A DNA stretch of 64,000 nt from Bacteroidaceae bacterium (GTDB taxonomy: Bacteria > Bacteroidota > Bacteroidia > Bacteroidales > Bacteroidaceae), in assembly GCA_017546505.1 (NCBI GenBank), contig JAFYWV010000002.1, forward strand, positions 44,801 through 108,800, read 5' to 3'. Position numbers and translations under genes: made by a program. The notes beneath the pieces were generated by a model. It ran no database searches. It saw nothing but the letters and a program-made list of their open reading frames with translations, and was not told the DNA's origin. Positions 56,014 through 64,000 of this stretch are shown here, in pieces (the first letter of the stretch is position 1; every line of letters begins with the position of its first letter).

Positions 56014-57269
56014 TATCTAATCTTCAATGTCATAAGGGTTATGACAGCCATTACAATTGTCACAATCCAGAAACGCAATGTCACTTTCGCCTCGTGCAGT
56101 GGTCTTTCAGGGCCCTTGAACACATATTTGCACTCCTTGTCGAGTTTCTCATCTTCTATATTATAGTGATGGTGCAAGGGGGCACGGCGGAACAGCCTCT
56201 GTTTCACACCCTTTCTTTTTCCTCTTTTGAAATATGCCACCTGAGCCATTACAGACAGGTTTTCTGCCACAAATATGCCGCACAGCAGCACAAGCAGAAT
56301 TTCCTTGTGTATGAGGATGGCGATAACGGCAATTATACCTCCAATGGTGAGGCTGCCAGTGTCGCCCATAAACACCTGTGCAGGGAAGGCATTGTACCAC
56401 AGGAAACCAATCAACGCTCCAATGAAGGCAAAGGCAAAGATTACAACCTCCTCAATGCCCGGGAGGTACATTATATTAAGGTACTCGGCCCAGTTCACGT
56501 GGCTCGACACGTATGCAAGCACCGCCAGCGTCACTCCTATTATTGCCGCATTTCCGGCAAGCATTCCGTCCATTCCATCGTTCAGGTTAGCGCCGTTTGA
56601 TACGGCAGTGACAACAAGCACGGTGACTATGACGAAGAGTATCCATCCTGCCTCCTCCTTGTAATCGCCACAGAACGACATTATCTCGCTATAGTCGAGA
56701 TTATGGTTCTTTATGAATGGAATTGTTGTCTTGTTCAGTTTTTCCGATTTTGAGCGGTGTTGGATGACCTCGGTGTTGTTGCTCTCAACCACAATGTTTT
56801 CACGCATAACTGCCTGTGGGCTAAAATATAGTGTCAGGCCAATAATCAGTCCAAGACCTACCTGGGCTACAATCTTCACCTTGCCGGGGATGCCGTCCTT
56901 GTTTTTCTTGAATGTCTTGATATAGTCATCGGCAAATCCCAGAATGCCTAGCCACACTGTTGTTGTTATGAGTAACAGCATATACACATTGTTCAGCCTG
57001 CCCAAAAGCAAGCAAGGAACAAGAATGGCAATTATTATAATCAATCCACCCATTGTGGGCACTCCTGCCTTGAGGTTATTTTTGTCATATTCGCGCAGGG
57101 TCTCTGTAATCTGCTTCTTCTTGAAATATTTTATAAGATAAGTGCCGAACCAGGCAGACACAACAAGTGAAATCACTATTGTGAGCAGGGCGCGGAACGA
57201 CGTATAGTGTACAAGTCTTGCTCCGGGCAGGTTGTATTTTGCAAGAATGTCAAAAATATAGTATAACAT
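56013..57269 (-). CDS. mraY: Phospho-MurNAc-pentapeptide transferase MraY with an extra loop
   Basis: A 418-residue integral membrane enzyme that makes lipid I; the E. coli protein has 360 residues. Active-site motifs are GFADDYIKTFKKN (Asp114, Asp115), NGANLNDGMDGMLAGN and the C-terminal RRAPLHHHYN. The extra length is mainly a polar insert at about 151-207 (VVESNNTEVIQHRSKSEK and onward) between membrane segments, likely periplasmic. Similar inserts are known in other Bacteroidota. It lies 6 nt after murE. Confidence 0.95.
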   Translation of the reverse strand: MLYYIFDILAKYNLPGARLVHYTSFRALLTIVISLVVSAWFGTYLIKYFKKKQITETLREYDKNNLKAGVPTMGGLIIIIAILVPCLLLGRLNNVYMLLLITTTVWLGILGFADDYIKTFKKNKDGIPGKVKIVAQVGLGLIIGLTLYFSPQAVMRENIVVESNNTEVIQHRSKSEKLNKTTIPFIKNHNLDYSEIMSFCGDYKEEAGWILFVIVTVLVVTAVSNGANLNDGMDGMLAGNAAIIGVTLAVLAYVSSHVNWAEYLNIMYLPGIEEVVIFAFAFIGALIGFLWYNAFPAQVFMGDTGSLTIGGIIAVIAILIHKEILLVLLCGIFVAENLSVMAQVAYFKRGKRKGVKQRLFRRAPLHHHYNIEDEKLDKECKYVFKGPERPLHEAKVTLRFWIVTIVMAVITLMTLKIR

Positions 57270-57275
57270 ATTGTC

Positions 57276-58730
57276 TTATTGGTTAAAAATTTCGGTTATA
57301 ACCTCCTTGTCGTCAAAGTGGTGTTTTACACCTTGTATCTCCTGATAATTCTCGTGCCCCTTGCCTGCAACCACAATCACATCGCCTTTTTGTGCAAGTG
57401 CGCAGGCTGTTCTGATAGCTTCTTTGCGGTCAACTATGGCAATAGTCTTTTTCCTAAGTTCGTCTGTGAGGCCTGCGAACATATCATTTATAATCTCCTG
57501 CGGGTCTTCGTCACGTGGATTGTCCGATGTCAGTATCACTCTGCCACTGGCTTTTGCAGCCTCGGCTGCCATTATCGGGCGCTTGCCCTTGTCGCGGTTT
57601 CCGCCTGCACCCACAACTGTTATTATATTCCCACGGCCGCGCAATACATCGTTCACGGTGCTCAACACGTTTTTTATGGCATCCGGTGTGTGTGCATAGT
57701 CTACAATTGCCGAGAAACCTTCGGGCGAGTGCAGTGCCTCAAAACGTCCCGATACCGGTTTCAGTGTGCTCATAATGCGCAGCACCTCTTCGGGCTCTTT
57801 GCCAAGTTCAATGGCAGCACCATATATTGCAAGCAGGTTGCTGATATTGAAACGCCCGGTTAGCAGTGTGGCAAACTCGCGGTTGTTGAACTCAAGCAAC
57901 ATCCCATCGAGGTGTGTCTCCAACAGTCGTGCTCTGTAATCGCATATTGTGCGTGTCGAATAGTTCTTGATGTCGCCGCGGCAGTTCTGAACCATCACAG
58001 GGCCGTTCTTGTCATCAAGGTTAGTGATGGCGAAAGCATTACGTGAGAGGTTGTCGAAGAAACTTTTTTTCGCTTTCAGGTAGTTGTCCATACTCTCGTG
58101 ATAATCCAGATGGTCACGAGTGAGGTTTGTGAATATGCCGCCGGCAAACTCCAACCCGCCGGTGCGTTCCTGGTCGAGAGCGTGTGAACTCACCTCCATA
58201 AAAGCATATTCACAGCCGGCCTCAACCATCTGTGCCAGCAATCTGTTCAGCGATATTGCGTCGGGGGTGGTGTGTGTCGACGGGTGTGCAACACCATCGA
58301 TGTAGTTGCATACAGTCGACAACAATCCGCAACGATGCCCCATTTTGCGGAACAGCTCATAGAGCAGAGTGGCAATTGTTGTCTTGCCGTTTGTTCCTGT
58401 AACTCCCACCAGCTTCAGTTTTTGTGACGGGTTGCCATAGAATGTTGTGGCAAGTTTGCCGGTGATGTTCTGCACATTGGGGAATGTTATATAAGCAACG
58501 TTTGGCGAGAGCTTGTCGGGAGTCTTCTCGCACACGATAGCAACCGCACCCTTCTCTTCGGCCGCGGCAATGTATTGATGTCCATCTGTTTTTGTTCCTT
58601 TAACAGCGATGAACATATCACCCTCCTTGACAAGGCGTGAATCGATATTTATACCCCGAATGTCGACCTCCTCTTTTGGAAGTACCATTCTGGTGCATTG
58701 TGTCTCTCTTAACAGTTCACTCAGTTTCAT
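57276..58730 (-). CDS. murE: UDP-MurNAc-tripeptide synthetase MurE (meso-DAP type)
   Basis: A 484-residue Mur ligase for the third stem-peptide residue. The P-loop is [19 protein letters not shown] near residue 105. [21 protein letters not shown]-like sequence is in the central domain. The specificity motif reads [10 protein letters not shown] near 395, the DNPR form that selects meso-diaminopimelate over lysine. The ATG at 58730 ([10 protein letters not shown]) is the family-like start; an in-frame ATG further upstream is possible but less likely. It follows ftsI by 38 nt. Confidence 0.95.
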   Translation of the reverse strand: MKLSELLRETQCTRMVLPKEEVDIRGINIDSRLVKEGDMFIAVKGTKTDGHQYIAAAEEKGAVAIVCEKTPDKLSPNVAYITFPNVQNITGKLATTFYGNPSQKLKLVGVTGTNGKTTIATLLYELFRKMGHRCGLLSTVCNYIDGVAHPSTHTTPDAISLNRLLAQMVEAGCEYAFMEVSSHALDQERTGGLEFAGGIFTNLTRDHLDYHESMDNYLKAKKSFFDNLSRNAFAITNLDDKNGPVMVQNCRGDIKNYSTRTICDYRARLLETHLDGMLLEFNNREFATLLTGRFNISNLLAIYGAAIELGKEPEEVLRIMSTLKPVSGRFEALHSPEGFSAIVDYAHTPDAIKNVLSTVNDVLRGRGNIITVVGAGGNRDKGKRPIMAAEAAKASGRVILTSDNPRDEDPQEIINDMFAGLTDELRKKTIAIVDRKEAIRTACALAQKGDVIVVAGKGHENYQEIQGVKHHFDDKEVITEIFNQ

Positions 58731-58768
58731 TGCTTGTATAATGTATTTTCCGTTATTGTTCAATAATT

Positions 58769-61054
58769 CTATGGCTGTAACGTCAGCCTCACGGTGTCAC
58801 CCTCTATTGGTCTTCTGCCGGCAGGTATACTCTGTAACTTGACGGTGCCATATCCCTTTATCACTACATTCAGACCGCATTTCTGCATCAGGTAAGTGGC
58901 ATCTTTCGCTCCCATACCCTCTACGTCGGGTACTCTGTCTGCGTCAATCTCCCTTGCAGATATTTGAGGTATTCCTTGTTTGTTAAACCTAACATCTCCC
59001 CACTTGTCGCTCTTCTCAATCTTTAGAAGAGAGTCGGGTGTTCCAATGCCGGCAAGCAGATAACCAACTTCGGCTATATTACCTCTTTTAATTCTTGGAG
59101 CGGCAAGGCCTTGCTTGTCAATGGCATTTTCTATTGGTATATAGAACTTGCCTGTCATAATTTTCTCGGCAATCTCCTTGAATGCAAGTGCCGAAGTGCT
59201 TCCGCCTCCGTAGTTGTTCGTGGCTTTCTCCTCTTTTGAACGCGGGTCAATGTCGCTGTCATACATCATCTGCACGATGAGAGTGTATTCCGGTGCTTCG
59301 GCCGGGAAGAAACCGCAGAAACTCATCAATTTCTTGTTGCCTTCGTATGCTTTGGCGGTGCCGGTCTTTCCTGCTATGGTCATCATTTCGGAGTATGCCG
59401 CCTTTCCTGTGCCGTCGCGTTTGCCATATCTCCAATCGTTCTTGTTAACCGTTATGCTTATTCCGTTGACAACCTTCACAAGCATACCTGTTATAGTGTC
59501 GGCAACGGCTTTTGGGAACAATTGCCGGTTAATTACCTCGGTGGGGTACTCTTTAATGACATTGTCATTGTCGAGTATCGCCTTTACCAGTCGTGGCCTC
59601 ATCTGTTTGCCACCGTTGGCAATTGTGTTGTAGAACGATACGATGTTTATGGCTGTCATACCGACAGCGTAACCGTATGACATTGAGTTCAAACTGTATC
59701 CGTTCCACTTTGGTGTTCCCGGCAGTGTAAGGTAGGGTGTTGCCTCGTTGTCGGTGATGTTGTAGTTCTCGGTCAACCCGAACCTTTGCAGCGTATTGGT
59801 GTACTCCTCGGGGTTGTTTGGGTAGGCACGTCTTATAAACTGTACCATACTGATGTTCGATGAATACATCATCGCATCGCTCATACTGTATTTTCCTGTG
59901 CCGTTGTCACGGTACATCTCATCGTGTATCTTGTGCCCGTTGAAGTTATGCACTCTCGACGGGTAGGCAATTACCGAGTCTTTTGTCGTCAGTTTCTTGT
60001 CGGCAAGCATTGCCGTCATTGCAACGGTCTTGAATATCGAGCCAGGCTCGTTGAGGTCGCACAGGGCGTGGTTCGCCGTCTGGTTGTACTTTATGTTTCC
60101 GATAGTGTCGACATATTCAACCCTGCCGTTGCCCTTTACATTGCGGGCAAGGTTTACGATGGCCTTTATGTCACCGGTTTTTGTTTCCATAAGTATTGCC
60201 CAACCGGCAGCAAGGTGCTTCTCTCTAAGTACACGCTCCAGTGCATTGTGGCAGATGTCGAGCATTTGTGTGTTGAGGGTCGTCTGTATGTCATATCCGT
60301 TTACCGGCTGCTTCTCCTCGCGCAGAATGTATTTTCCCCTCATTTTGGCCTTTGTCCCCTCCCCGGGTACTCCCATCAGGAACTCGTTGTATTTCTTTTC
60401 CAGCCCATTGACTTCATTCACTTTCTTGCCGTCAATTTCGGCGTTTCTTACAATTCCGAAGGTGCTGTTGCCGGTGTTGCCCAAAATGTTCTTGCGTTCA
60501 ATGACCTCCTGTGTATAGCAACCGCTATACTTCTTTCCAAGATTGATGATGGGGAGCTCCTTTATCTTGCGATATTGCGAGTAGGAGATGCTGCCCCTGT
60601 AGGGTTGGAAACCGCCTCTTTTCCTTCCCTTTTTGTTGGGTGTCAATCCCATTCTGAAACGCTCCTTCAGCTCGTTTACGCTTGTGCCGGGCAGAATCTC
60701 GTTGAGCCCTGTGCAAAGTTCATCAAGGTGCTTGGCCCATATCGAGTCTCTCTTGGCGTTTATTTCTTTCTCGTCCTTTTCGTTGTTCGGGTTTATGTAT
60801 TGAAAGTCGAAAAGCATTCTGTACCGTGGCAGAGTGCTGACAATGAGCCCGCCGTCGTCGGCAAGGATATTTCCTCGGTGTGCCTCAATGGGGACATTGT
60901 GCTTGATGTTCTTCTCCTTTATCTTGTTCCAGTCGTCGCGCTCCCAGAACATTATTATGGCGGCTTTGCCTATAATAATGATGCCCACTACGGTGAACAG
61001 GAATATCACCAGCAGGTTGAAACGGATGACAGAGTCGTTGCGGAACTTGAACAT
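58769..61054 (-). CDS. ftsI: Septal transpeptidase FtsI (PBP3) with a C-terminal PASTA domain
   Basis: A 761-residue class B penicillin-binding protein. The membrane segment is at ~14-34 ([19 protein letters not shown]). The pedestal domain follows ([20 protein letters not shown]). The transpeptidase motifs are SIFK in [18 protein letters not shown] in [11 protein letters not shown] and KTG in [13 protein letters not shown]. The last ~60 residues are a PASTA domain ([20 protein letters not shown]). PASTA-tailed FtsI is common in Bacteroidota and rare in Proteobacteria. The ATG at 61054 lies 2 nt past the ftsL-like stop codon. Confidence 0.95.
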   Translation of the reverse strand: MFKFRNDSVIRFNLLVIFLFTVVGIIIIGKAAIIMFWERDDWNKIKEKNIKHNVPIEAHRGNILADDGGLIVSTLPRYRMLFDFQYINPNNEKDEKEINAKRDSIWAKHLDELCTGLNEILPGTSVNELKERFRMGLTPNKKGRKRGGFQPYRGSISYSQYRKIKELPIINLGKKYSGCYTQEVIERKNILGNTGNSTFGIVRNAEIDGKKVNEVNGLEKKYNEFLMGVPGEGTKAKMRGKYILREEKQPVNGYDIQTTLNTQMLDICHNALERVLREKHLAAGWAILMETKTGDIKAIVNLARNVKGNGRVEYVDTIGNIKYNQTANHALCDLNEPGSIFKTVAMTAMLADKKLTTKDSVIAYPSRVHNFNGHKIHDEMYRDNGTGKYSMSDAMMYSSNISMVQFIRRAYPNNPEEYTNTLQRFGLTENYNITDNEATPYLTLPGTPKWNGYSLNSMSYGYAVGMTAINIVSFYNTIANGGKQMRPRLVKAILDNDNVIKEYPTEVINRQLFPKAVADTITGMLVKVVNGISITVNKNDWRYGKRDGTGKAAYSEMMTIAGKTGTAKAYEGNKKLMSFCGFFPAEAPEYTLIVQMMYDSDIDPRSKEEKATNNYGGGSTSALAFKEIAEKIMTGKFYIPIENAIDKQGLAAPRIKRGNIAEVGYLLAGIGTPDSLLKIEKSDKWGDVRFNKQGIPQISAREIDADRVPDVEGMGAKDATYLMQKCGLNVVIKGYGTVKLQSIPAGRRPIEGDTVRLTLQP

Positions 61055-61056
61055 TT

Positions 61057-61398
61057 TCAATTACTTTTATCTATTATATAAGGTGGTGAAGACAAGGTCT
61101 GGAAATCGCTTCCTTTCTCGGTTAAAAGTTTTTCTATTTCAGAAAGCCTGCACTGGTATGCAAATTCGCTTTTTATGGTAAGCAGATTGTTTCTTATCTC
61201 ATTTTTTCTTTTTGTCAGCTTGTATATTTTCACAATCTCCTGTTCGTGCTGGTAGCGATTGCTCACATAGAGAAAACTGTAAAGGACAATCAACCCCATA
61301 AGCAAAGCATTTTTCGTAAAGATGTCGCTTGTGAAAAGCTTGCCGCCCATAAGGTAGTTGAATATGCCCTCTTTGCGCTTTTTTCTGTTCTTGCTCAT
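61057..61398 (-). CDS. ftsL: FtsL-like division protein
   Basis: A 113-residue bitopic protein. A basic cytoplasmic tail (KNRKKRKEGIFNYL) is followed by a membrane segment at ~30-47 (ALLMGLIVLYSFLYVS) and a periplasmic coiled coil with heptad character (EIVKIYKLTKRKNEIRNNL, IEKLLTEKG). FtsL is poorly conserved; size, topology and position between rsmH and ftsI support the call. It overlaps rsmH by 4 nt. Confidence 0.82.
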   Translation of the reverse strand: MSKNRKKRKEGIFNYLMGGKLFTSDIFTKNALLMGLIVLYSFLYVSNRYQHEQEIVKIYKLTKRKNEIRNNLLTIKSEFAYQCRLSEIEKLLTEKGSDFQTLSSPPYIIDKSN

Positions 61399-62312
61399 TG
61401 TTTTTCTCCTTTTTTTATTGCAATCCTTAATTTTGCACTGCGTGAACGTGGGTTGCGTTCCTGTTCCTCATCGGTTGGGGCAATTACCTTCTTCATATCA
61501 AACGGCGATGTCGTGTTGCCGAAAAAATCCTTCTCGACCTTGCCCTCGAAATTTCCGCTCTTCATAAAGTTCTTTACAATGCGGTCCTCGATGGAGTGGT
61601 ATGTTATCACCACCAGTCTGCCACCGGGCTTTAGCAGGTCTTTGGCACCAATGAGCATCTCCTGCAGTGCCTCAACCTCCTTGTTTATCTCAATGCGCAG
61701 TGCCTGGAATATCTTTGCCATCTCCTTCTTCTCGCGCTGTGGAGGACAGAACGGCTTTGCTATCTCAATGAGTTCATTCACTCTTTTTATAGGCTTCTCT
61801 TCTCTGGTCTTTACAATTTTTGCCGCAAGTTTGCGCGCGCAGTTGAGTTCGCCATAGAATTTGAATATTTTTGTCAGCTCCTCTTCGGTGGCGCGGTTGA
61901 GCAGGTCGGCTGCCGTTTCGCCCCCTCGCTTGTTCATTCGCATATCAAGGTCGGCATCAAAGCGGAACGAGAAACCGCGTGTCTCATCGTCAAAGTGATG
62001 CCCCGACACGCCCAGATCGGCCAATATTGCATCCACCTTTGTGGCATTGTGATAGCGCATAAAGTTGTATATGAACCTGAAGTTGCCGCGCACAAAAGTG
62101 AACCGTTTGTCGTCGGGCGCATTCTGCTCTGCGTCGGCATCCTGGTCAAAGCTGTAAAGATGCCCCTTTGCACCCAAGCGTGAGAGTATCTCGCGCGAGT
62201 GTCCTCCACCGCCGAATGTCACGTCTATACAGGTGTCATTTGCAGCAATCTCCATCCCGTCCACGCTCTCTTTGAGCAACACCGGGGTGTGGTATACGTC
62301 GGGGTTATTCAT
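61395..62312 (-). CDS. rsmH: 16S rRNA (cytosine1402-N4)-methyltransferase RsmH (MraW)
   Basis: A 305-residue SAM-dependent methyltransferase. The start YHTPVLLKESVDGMEI, the SAM-binding CIDVTFGGGGHSREIL, and ILADLGVSGHHFDDETRGFSF are all family motifs, as is the C-terminal VVITYHSIEDRIVKNFM. It overlaps mraZ by 8 nt. Confidence 0.96.
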   Translation of the reverse strand: MNNPDVYHTPVLLKESVDGMEIAANDTCIDVTFGGGGHSREILSRLGAKGHLYSFDQDADAEQNAPDDKRFTFVRGNFRFIYNFMRYHNATKVDAILADLGVSGHHFDDETRGFSFRFDADLDMRMNKRGGETAADLLNRATEEELTKIFKFYGELNCARKLAAKIVKTREEKPIKRVNELIEIAKPFCPPQREKKEMAKIFQALRIEINKEVEALQEMLIGAKDLLKPGGRLVVITYHSIEDRIVKNFMKSGNFEGKVEKDFFGNTTSPFDMKKVIAPTDEEQERNPRSRSAKLRIAIKKGEKQ

Positions 62313-62769
62313 TGTGGCCTCCTTTCTCGGTTGTCATAATCTTTTCAAGTTCACGCCCAAAATCATCGGGGTTCATAAACGGCTTGTCCAATTTCTCCTT
62401 TGCCCAAATCTCGATAGTGTCGTCCATTCCAATGAAACGCACCTCCTGGGTTATGCCTGCCATTGTCATATAACGCTTGGGCAACAGTATGCGGCCATTC
62501 CTGTCAATGTTCAACTCCTCTACGTCGGCTACAAACTGGCGGAATATCATCTGGTGTGCGGCGTTCCAGCGGTCGAGACGGCTACGCAGCAGGTCGAGCT
62601 GCTCGTTCCAGCTCTTCTCGGGGTAGAGTACAAGGCACTCCTGGTACACATCCTTGCGGAGCATTACCTTTTCGCACCCGGTCTCTTGCAGGACACGACG
62701 GAAACAGGCCGGCAGGAACACTCTGCCTTTGCTGTCGCTCTTTGCCTCTATGTTACCGATGAAACGCAT
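62305..62769 (-). CDS. mraZ: Transcriptional regulator MraZ
   Basis: A 154-residue AbrB-like regulator that represses the dcw operon in several bacteria. The two SpoVT/AbrB-type halves are visible: AKSDSKGRVFLPACFRRVL near the N-terminus and NIDRNGRILLPKRYMTMAG in the second half. As first gene of the operon it probably autoregulates through the repeats at 62815-62840. Confidence 0.94.
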   Translation of the reverse strand: MRFIGNIEAKSDSKGRVFLPACFRRVLQETGCEKVMLRKDVYQECLVLYPEKSWNEQLDLLRSRLDRWNAAHQMIFRQFVADVEELNIDRNGRILLPKRYMTMAGITQEVRFIGMDDTIEIWAKEKLDKPFMNPDDFGRELEKIMTTEKGGHNE

Positions 62770-62809
62770 ACTTTTTGTGGAAAATATAATATTTATATAT
62801 TATTCGTTC

Positions 62810-62843
62810 CAAAATTACACAATTCCCCACAATTCCCCACAAA
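62810..62843 (-). promoter_or_regulatory. Promoter of the dcw operon with an embedded MraZ operator
   Basis: On the minus strand TTTG (62840-62843) and TAATTTTG (62810-62817) frame a 22-nt spacer. Within and next to it are direct repeats TGGGG-AATTG-TGGGG-AATTG (TGGGG at 62835-62839 and 62825-62829) and a degenerate third unit TGTAA (62815-62819), all at 10-nt spacing. This matches the TGGGN-N5 repeat format known for MraZ boxes. Bound MraZ would block both promoter elements. Confidence 0.72.
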
Positions 62844-63001
62844 ATTTGTGCAGAAAAATAATATAAAGTTTTCAACAGCCTGTTAAGAAAGTTTTTATTA
62901 TTCTCTTGTGATACATATCCTGTTGATGTATAGTGTTTTAATTTATGTGTCATATAAATGGCCTGTGGTGGGGTGCAGCTTCTGCTTTTATGCTGTACCG
63001 G

Positions 63002-63032
63002 TTGCATCATACGTCCAAAAAAACTATTTTTG
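63002..63032 (+). promoter_or_regulatory. Predicted promoter of the M28 peptidase gene
   Basis: TTG (63002-63004), a 20-nt spacer and TATTTTTG (63025-63032); the ATG at 63055 is 22 nt further. This placement rules out earlier in-frame starts. Confidence 0.7.
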
Positions 63033-63054
63033 TGCAAAACAAAATTTTACCCTT

Positions 63055-63969
63055 ATGTCAAGATTAGCAGTTATATTTGCATTGTTGCTGTTCCCGTCAA
63101 TGTTGTTCTCTCAAAAATATATAGAGCGCGGATACAGCACAATTCTATCACGTGATGCGCGTCTTTTTGTGGAAACACTGGCTTCCGACTCCTTGCAGGG
63201 GCGTGATGCCGGTGAAGAGGGCGGTCGCAAGGCAGCAGATTATATTGTATCCCTGCTCAAGCAGTGGGGTATCAAGCCTTCTGGCAAAGACGGATATCTG
63301 CAACCGTTCACAGTCGATAGTTGTGCTATGAACAATATACTTGCCGTAATACCCGGCAAAAGTAAAGAGTTTGTTGTCGTGGGTGCACATTACGACCACG
63401 TTGGCATTGGTGTGGCAATAGATGGCGACAGCTGCTATAATGGTGCCGATGACAATGCCTCGGGCGTGTCGGCTGTGTTGCAGATTGCGAGAGCCGTCAA
63501 GGCGACAGGCAAAAAGCCCGAGCGCGGTATAATATTCGCTTTTTGGGACGGCGAGGAGATGGGCTTGCTCGGCTCACGTCATTTTGTTGAGAATTGTTCC
63601 TTTTTATCGGACGTTTCTGCCTATATGAACTTTGATATGATAGGCCGTGGCCCGGTCGATAATCCAAAACATCTTACCTACTTCTACACGGCGTCGCACC
63701 CCATTTTCGGTGACTGGCTGAAAGAGGATATGGCTGTCCGCCCTTTCTCTTTTGTTCCCGATTATCGCGCGTGGGAGAACCCCACTGGCGGTAGCGACAA
63801 TGCATACTTTGCAAAGAACGGAATTCCCATTGTCTGGTATCACACCGAGGGACACCCCGATTATCATCTCCCGTCGGACACGGCAGATAAGATTGATTAT
63901 GAGAAGATGACTGACATAACACGCGCCGCTTTCTTGTGTGTGATGCGCTTGGCCAATGAACGGTATTAA
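63055..63969 (+). CDS. Secreted M28-family zinc aminopeptidase
   Basis: A 304-residue exported metallopeptidase. A signal peptide (1-19, LLLFPSMLFSQ) precedes the peptidase domain. The two-zinc site is complete: His112 (VVGAHYDHVG), bridging Asp132 (NGADDNASG), general base Glu167 and ligand Glu168 (WDGEEMG), Asp194 (NFDMIG) and His271 (GHPDYHLPSDT). It probably frees N-terminal residues from peptides in the periplasm. It is separate from the ten-gene peptide-capture operon but could act on its products. A short non-coding tail follows to the window end. Confidence 0.93.
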   Translation: MSRLAVIFALLLFPSMLFSQKYIERGYSTILSRDARLFVETLASDSLQGRDAGEEGGRKAADYIVSLLKQWGIKPSGKDGYLQPFTVDSCAMNNILAVIPGKSKEFVVVGAHYDHVGIGVAIDGDSCYNGADDNASGVSAVLQIARAVKATGKKPERGIIFAFWDGEEMGLLGSRHFVENCSFLSDVSAYMNFDMIGRGPVDNPKHLTYFYTASHPIFGDWLKEDMAVRPFSFVPDYRAWENPTGGSDNAYFAKNGIPIVWYHTEGHPDYHLPSDTADKIDYEKMTDITRAAFLCVMRLANERY

Positions 63970-64000
63970 GATATAATGACGTGGTCGTTCCTTCTGGAAC

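Noticed and set aside
62821-62840. A tandem duplication of a 10-nt unit
   Set aside because: It is better explained as an MraZ operator because the unit spacing and TGGGG core match the known box and it sits in the mraZ promoter.
62908-63054. A 49-residue N-terminal extension of the M28 peptidase
   Set aside because: The predicted promoter lies inside it, and the ATG at 63055 leads directly into a proper signal peptide.

Overview
The window is chromosomal DNA from a member of the Bacteroidales (Bacteroidota), probably close to Bacteroidaceae or Prevotellaceae. The signs are Bacteroides-type promoters (TTTG or TTG, about 20 nt, then TAnnTTTG), SusC/SusD-type outer-membrane genes, lipoproteins whose lipidated Cys is followed by acidic residues, a C10 cysteine protease with a type IX secretion tail, a large Rho with a disordered insert, and the Bacteroidales form of the division and cell-wall (dcw) cluster. 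Species cannot be named from this sequence alone.

Layout. 1-4818 (minus): the 5' part of recR, a secreted esterase-like protein and a T9SS-exported C10 protease. 5029-7329 (plus): a TonB-dependent receptor. 7391-10011: a promoter, a long leader holding a large imperfect inverted repeat, and an unusual membrane protein joining zinc ribbons, an SH3-like domain, a BatD-like domain and a TonB C-terminal domain. 10191-10796: the GTPase yihA/engB. 11061-26888: a tightly spaced ten-gene operon made of SusC, SusD, two unknown lipoproteins, two leucine-rich-repeat lipoproteins, a subtilisin-family lipoprotein, a DUF1573 protein, a small lipoprotein and a thioredoxin-fold lipoprotein lacking its cysteines. 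This looks like a surface apparatus for protein or peptide capture and is the best candidate here for an undescribed system.

27083-29553: rho and a small TRL-like lipoprotein, each with a clear terminator. 29612-39936: an OB-fold DUF3127 gene diverging from a replication/repair run: dnaN, an epsilon-like exonuclease, a coaBC gene fused in frame to a PorD-like (DUF4835) gene, recN, rlmB, a degenerate trypsin-fold/TPR protein and a 13-repeat Sel1 protein. 39939-43340: tilS, tRNA-Cys, a nitroreductase and a membrane acyltransferase. 43345-46000 (minus): gyrB, rpsT and tRNA-Glu. 46146-46871 (plus): recO.

46868-62769 (minus) is the complete dcw cluster, read mraZ, rsmH, ftsL-like, ftsI, murE, mraY, murD, ftsW, murG, murC, ftsQ, ftsA, ftsZ, then yqeY. 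It is headed by direct repeats that match an MraZ operator and lie inside the core promoter. 63055-63969 (plus) is a secreted M28 zinc peptidase. I saw no CRISPR array, prophage or intact insertion sequence. Promoter, terminator and domain calls were made by eye and no database was searched.
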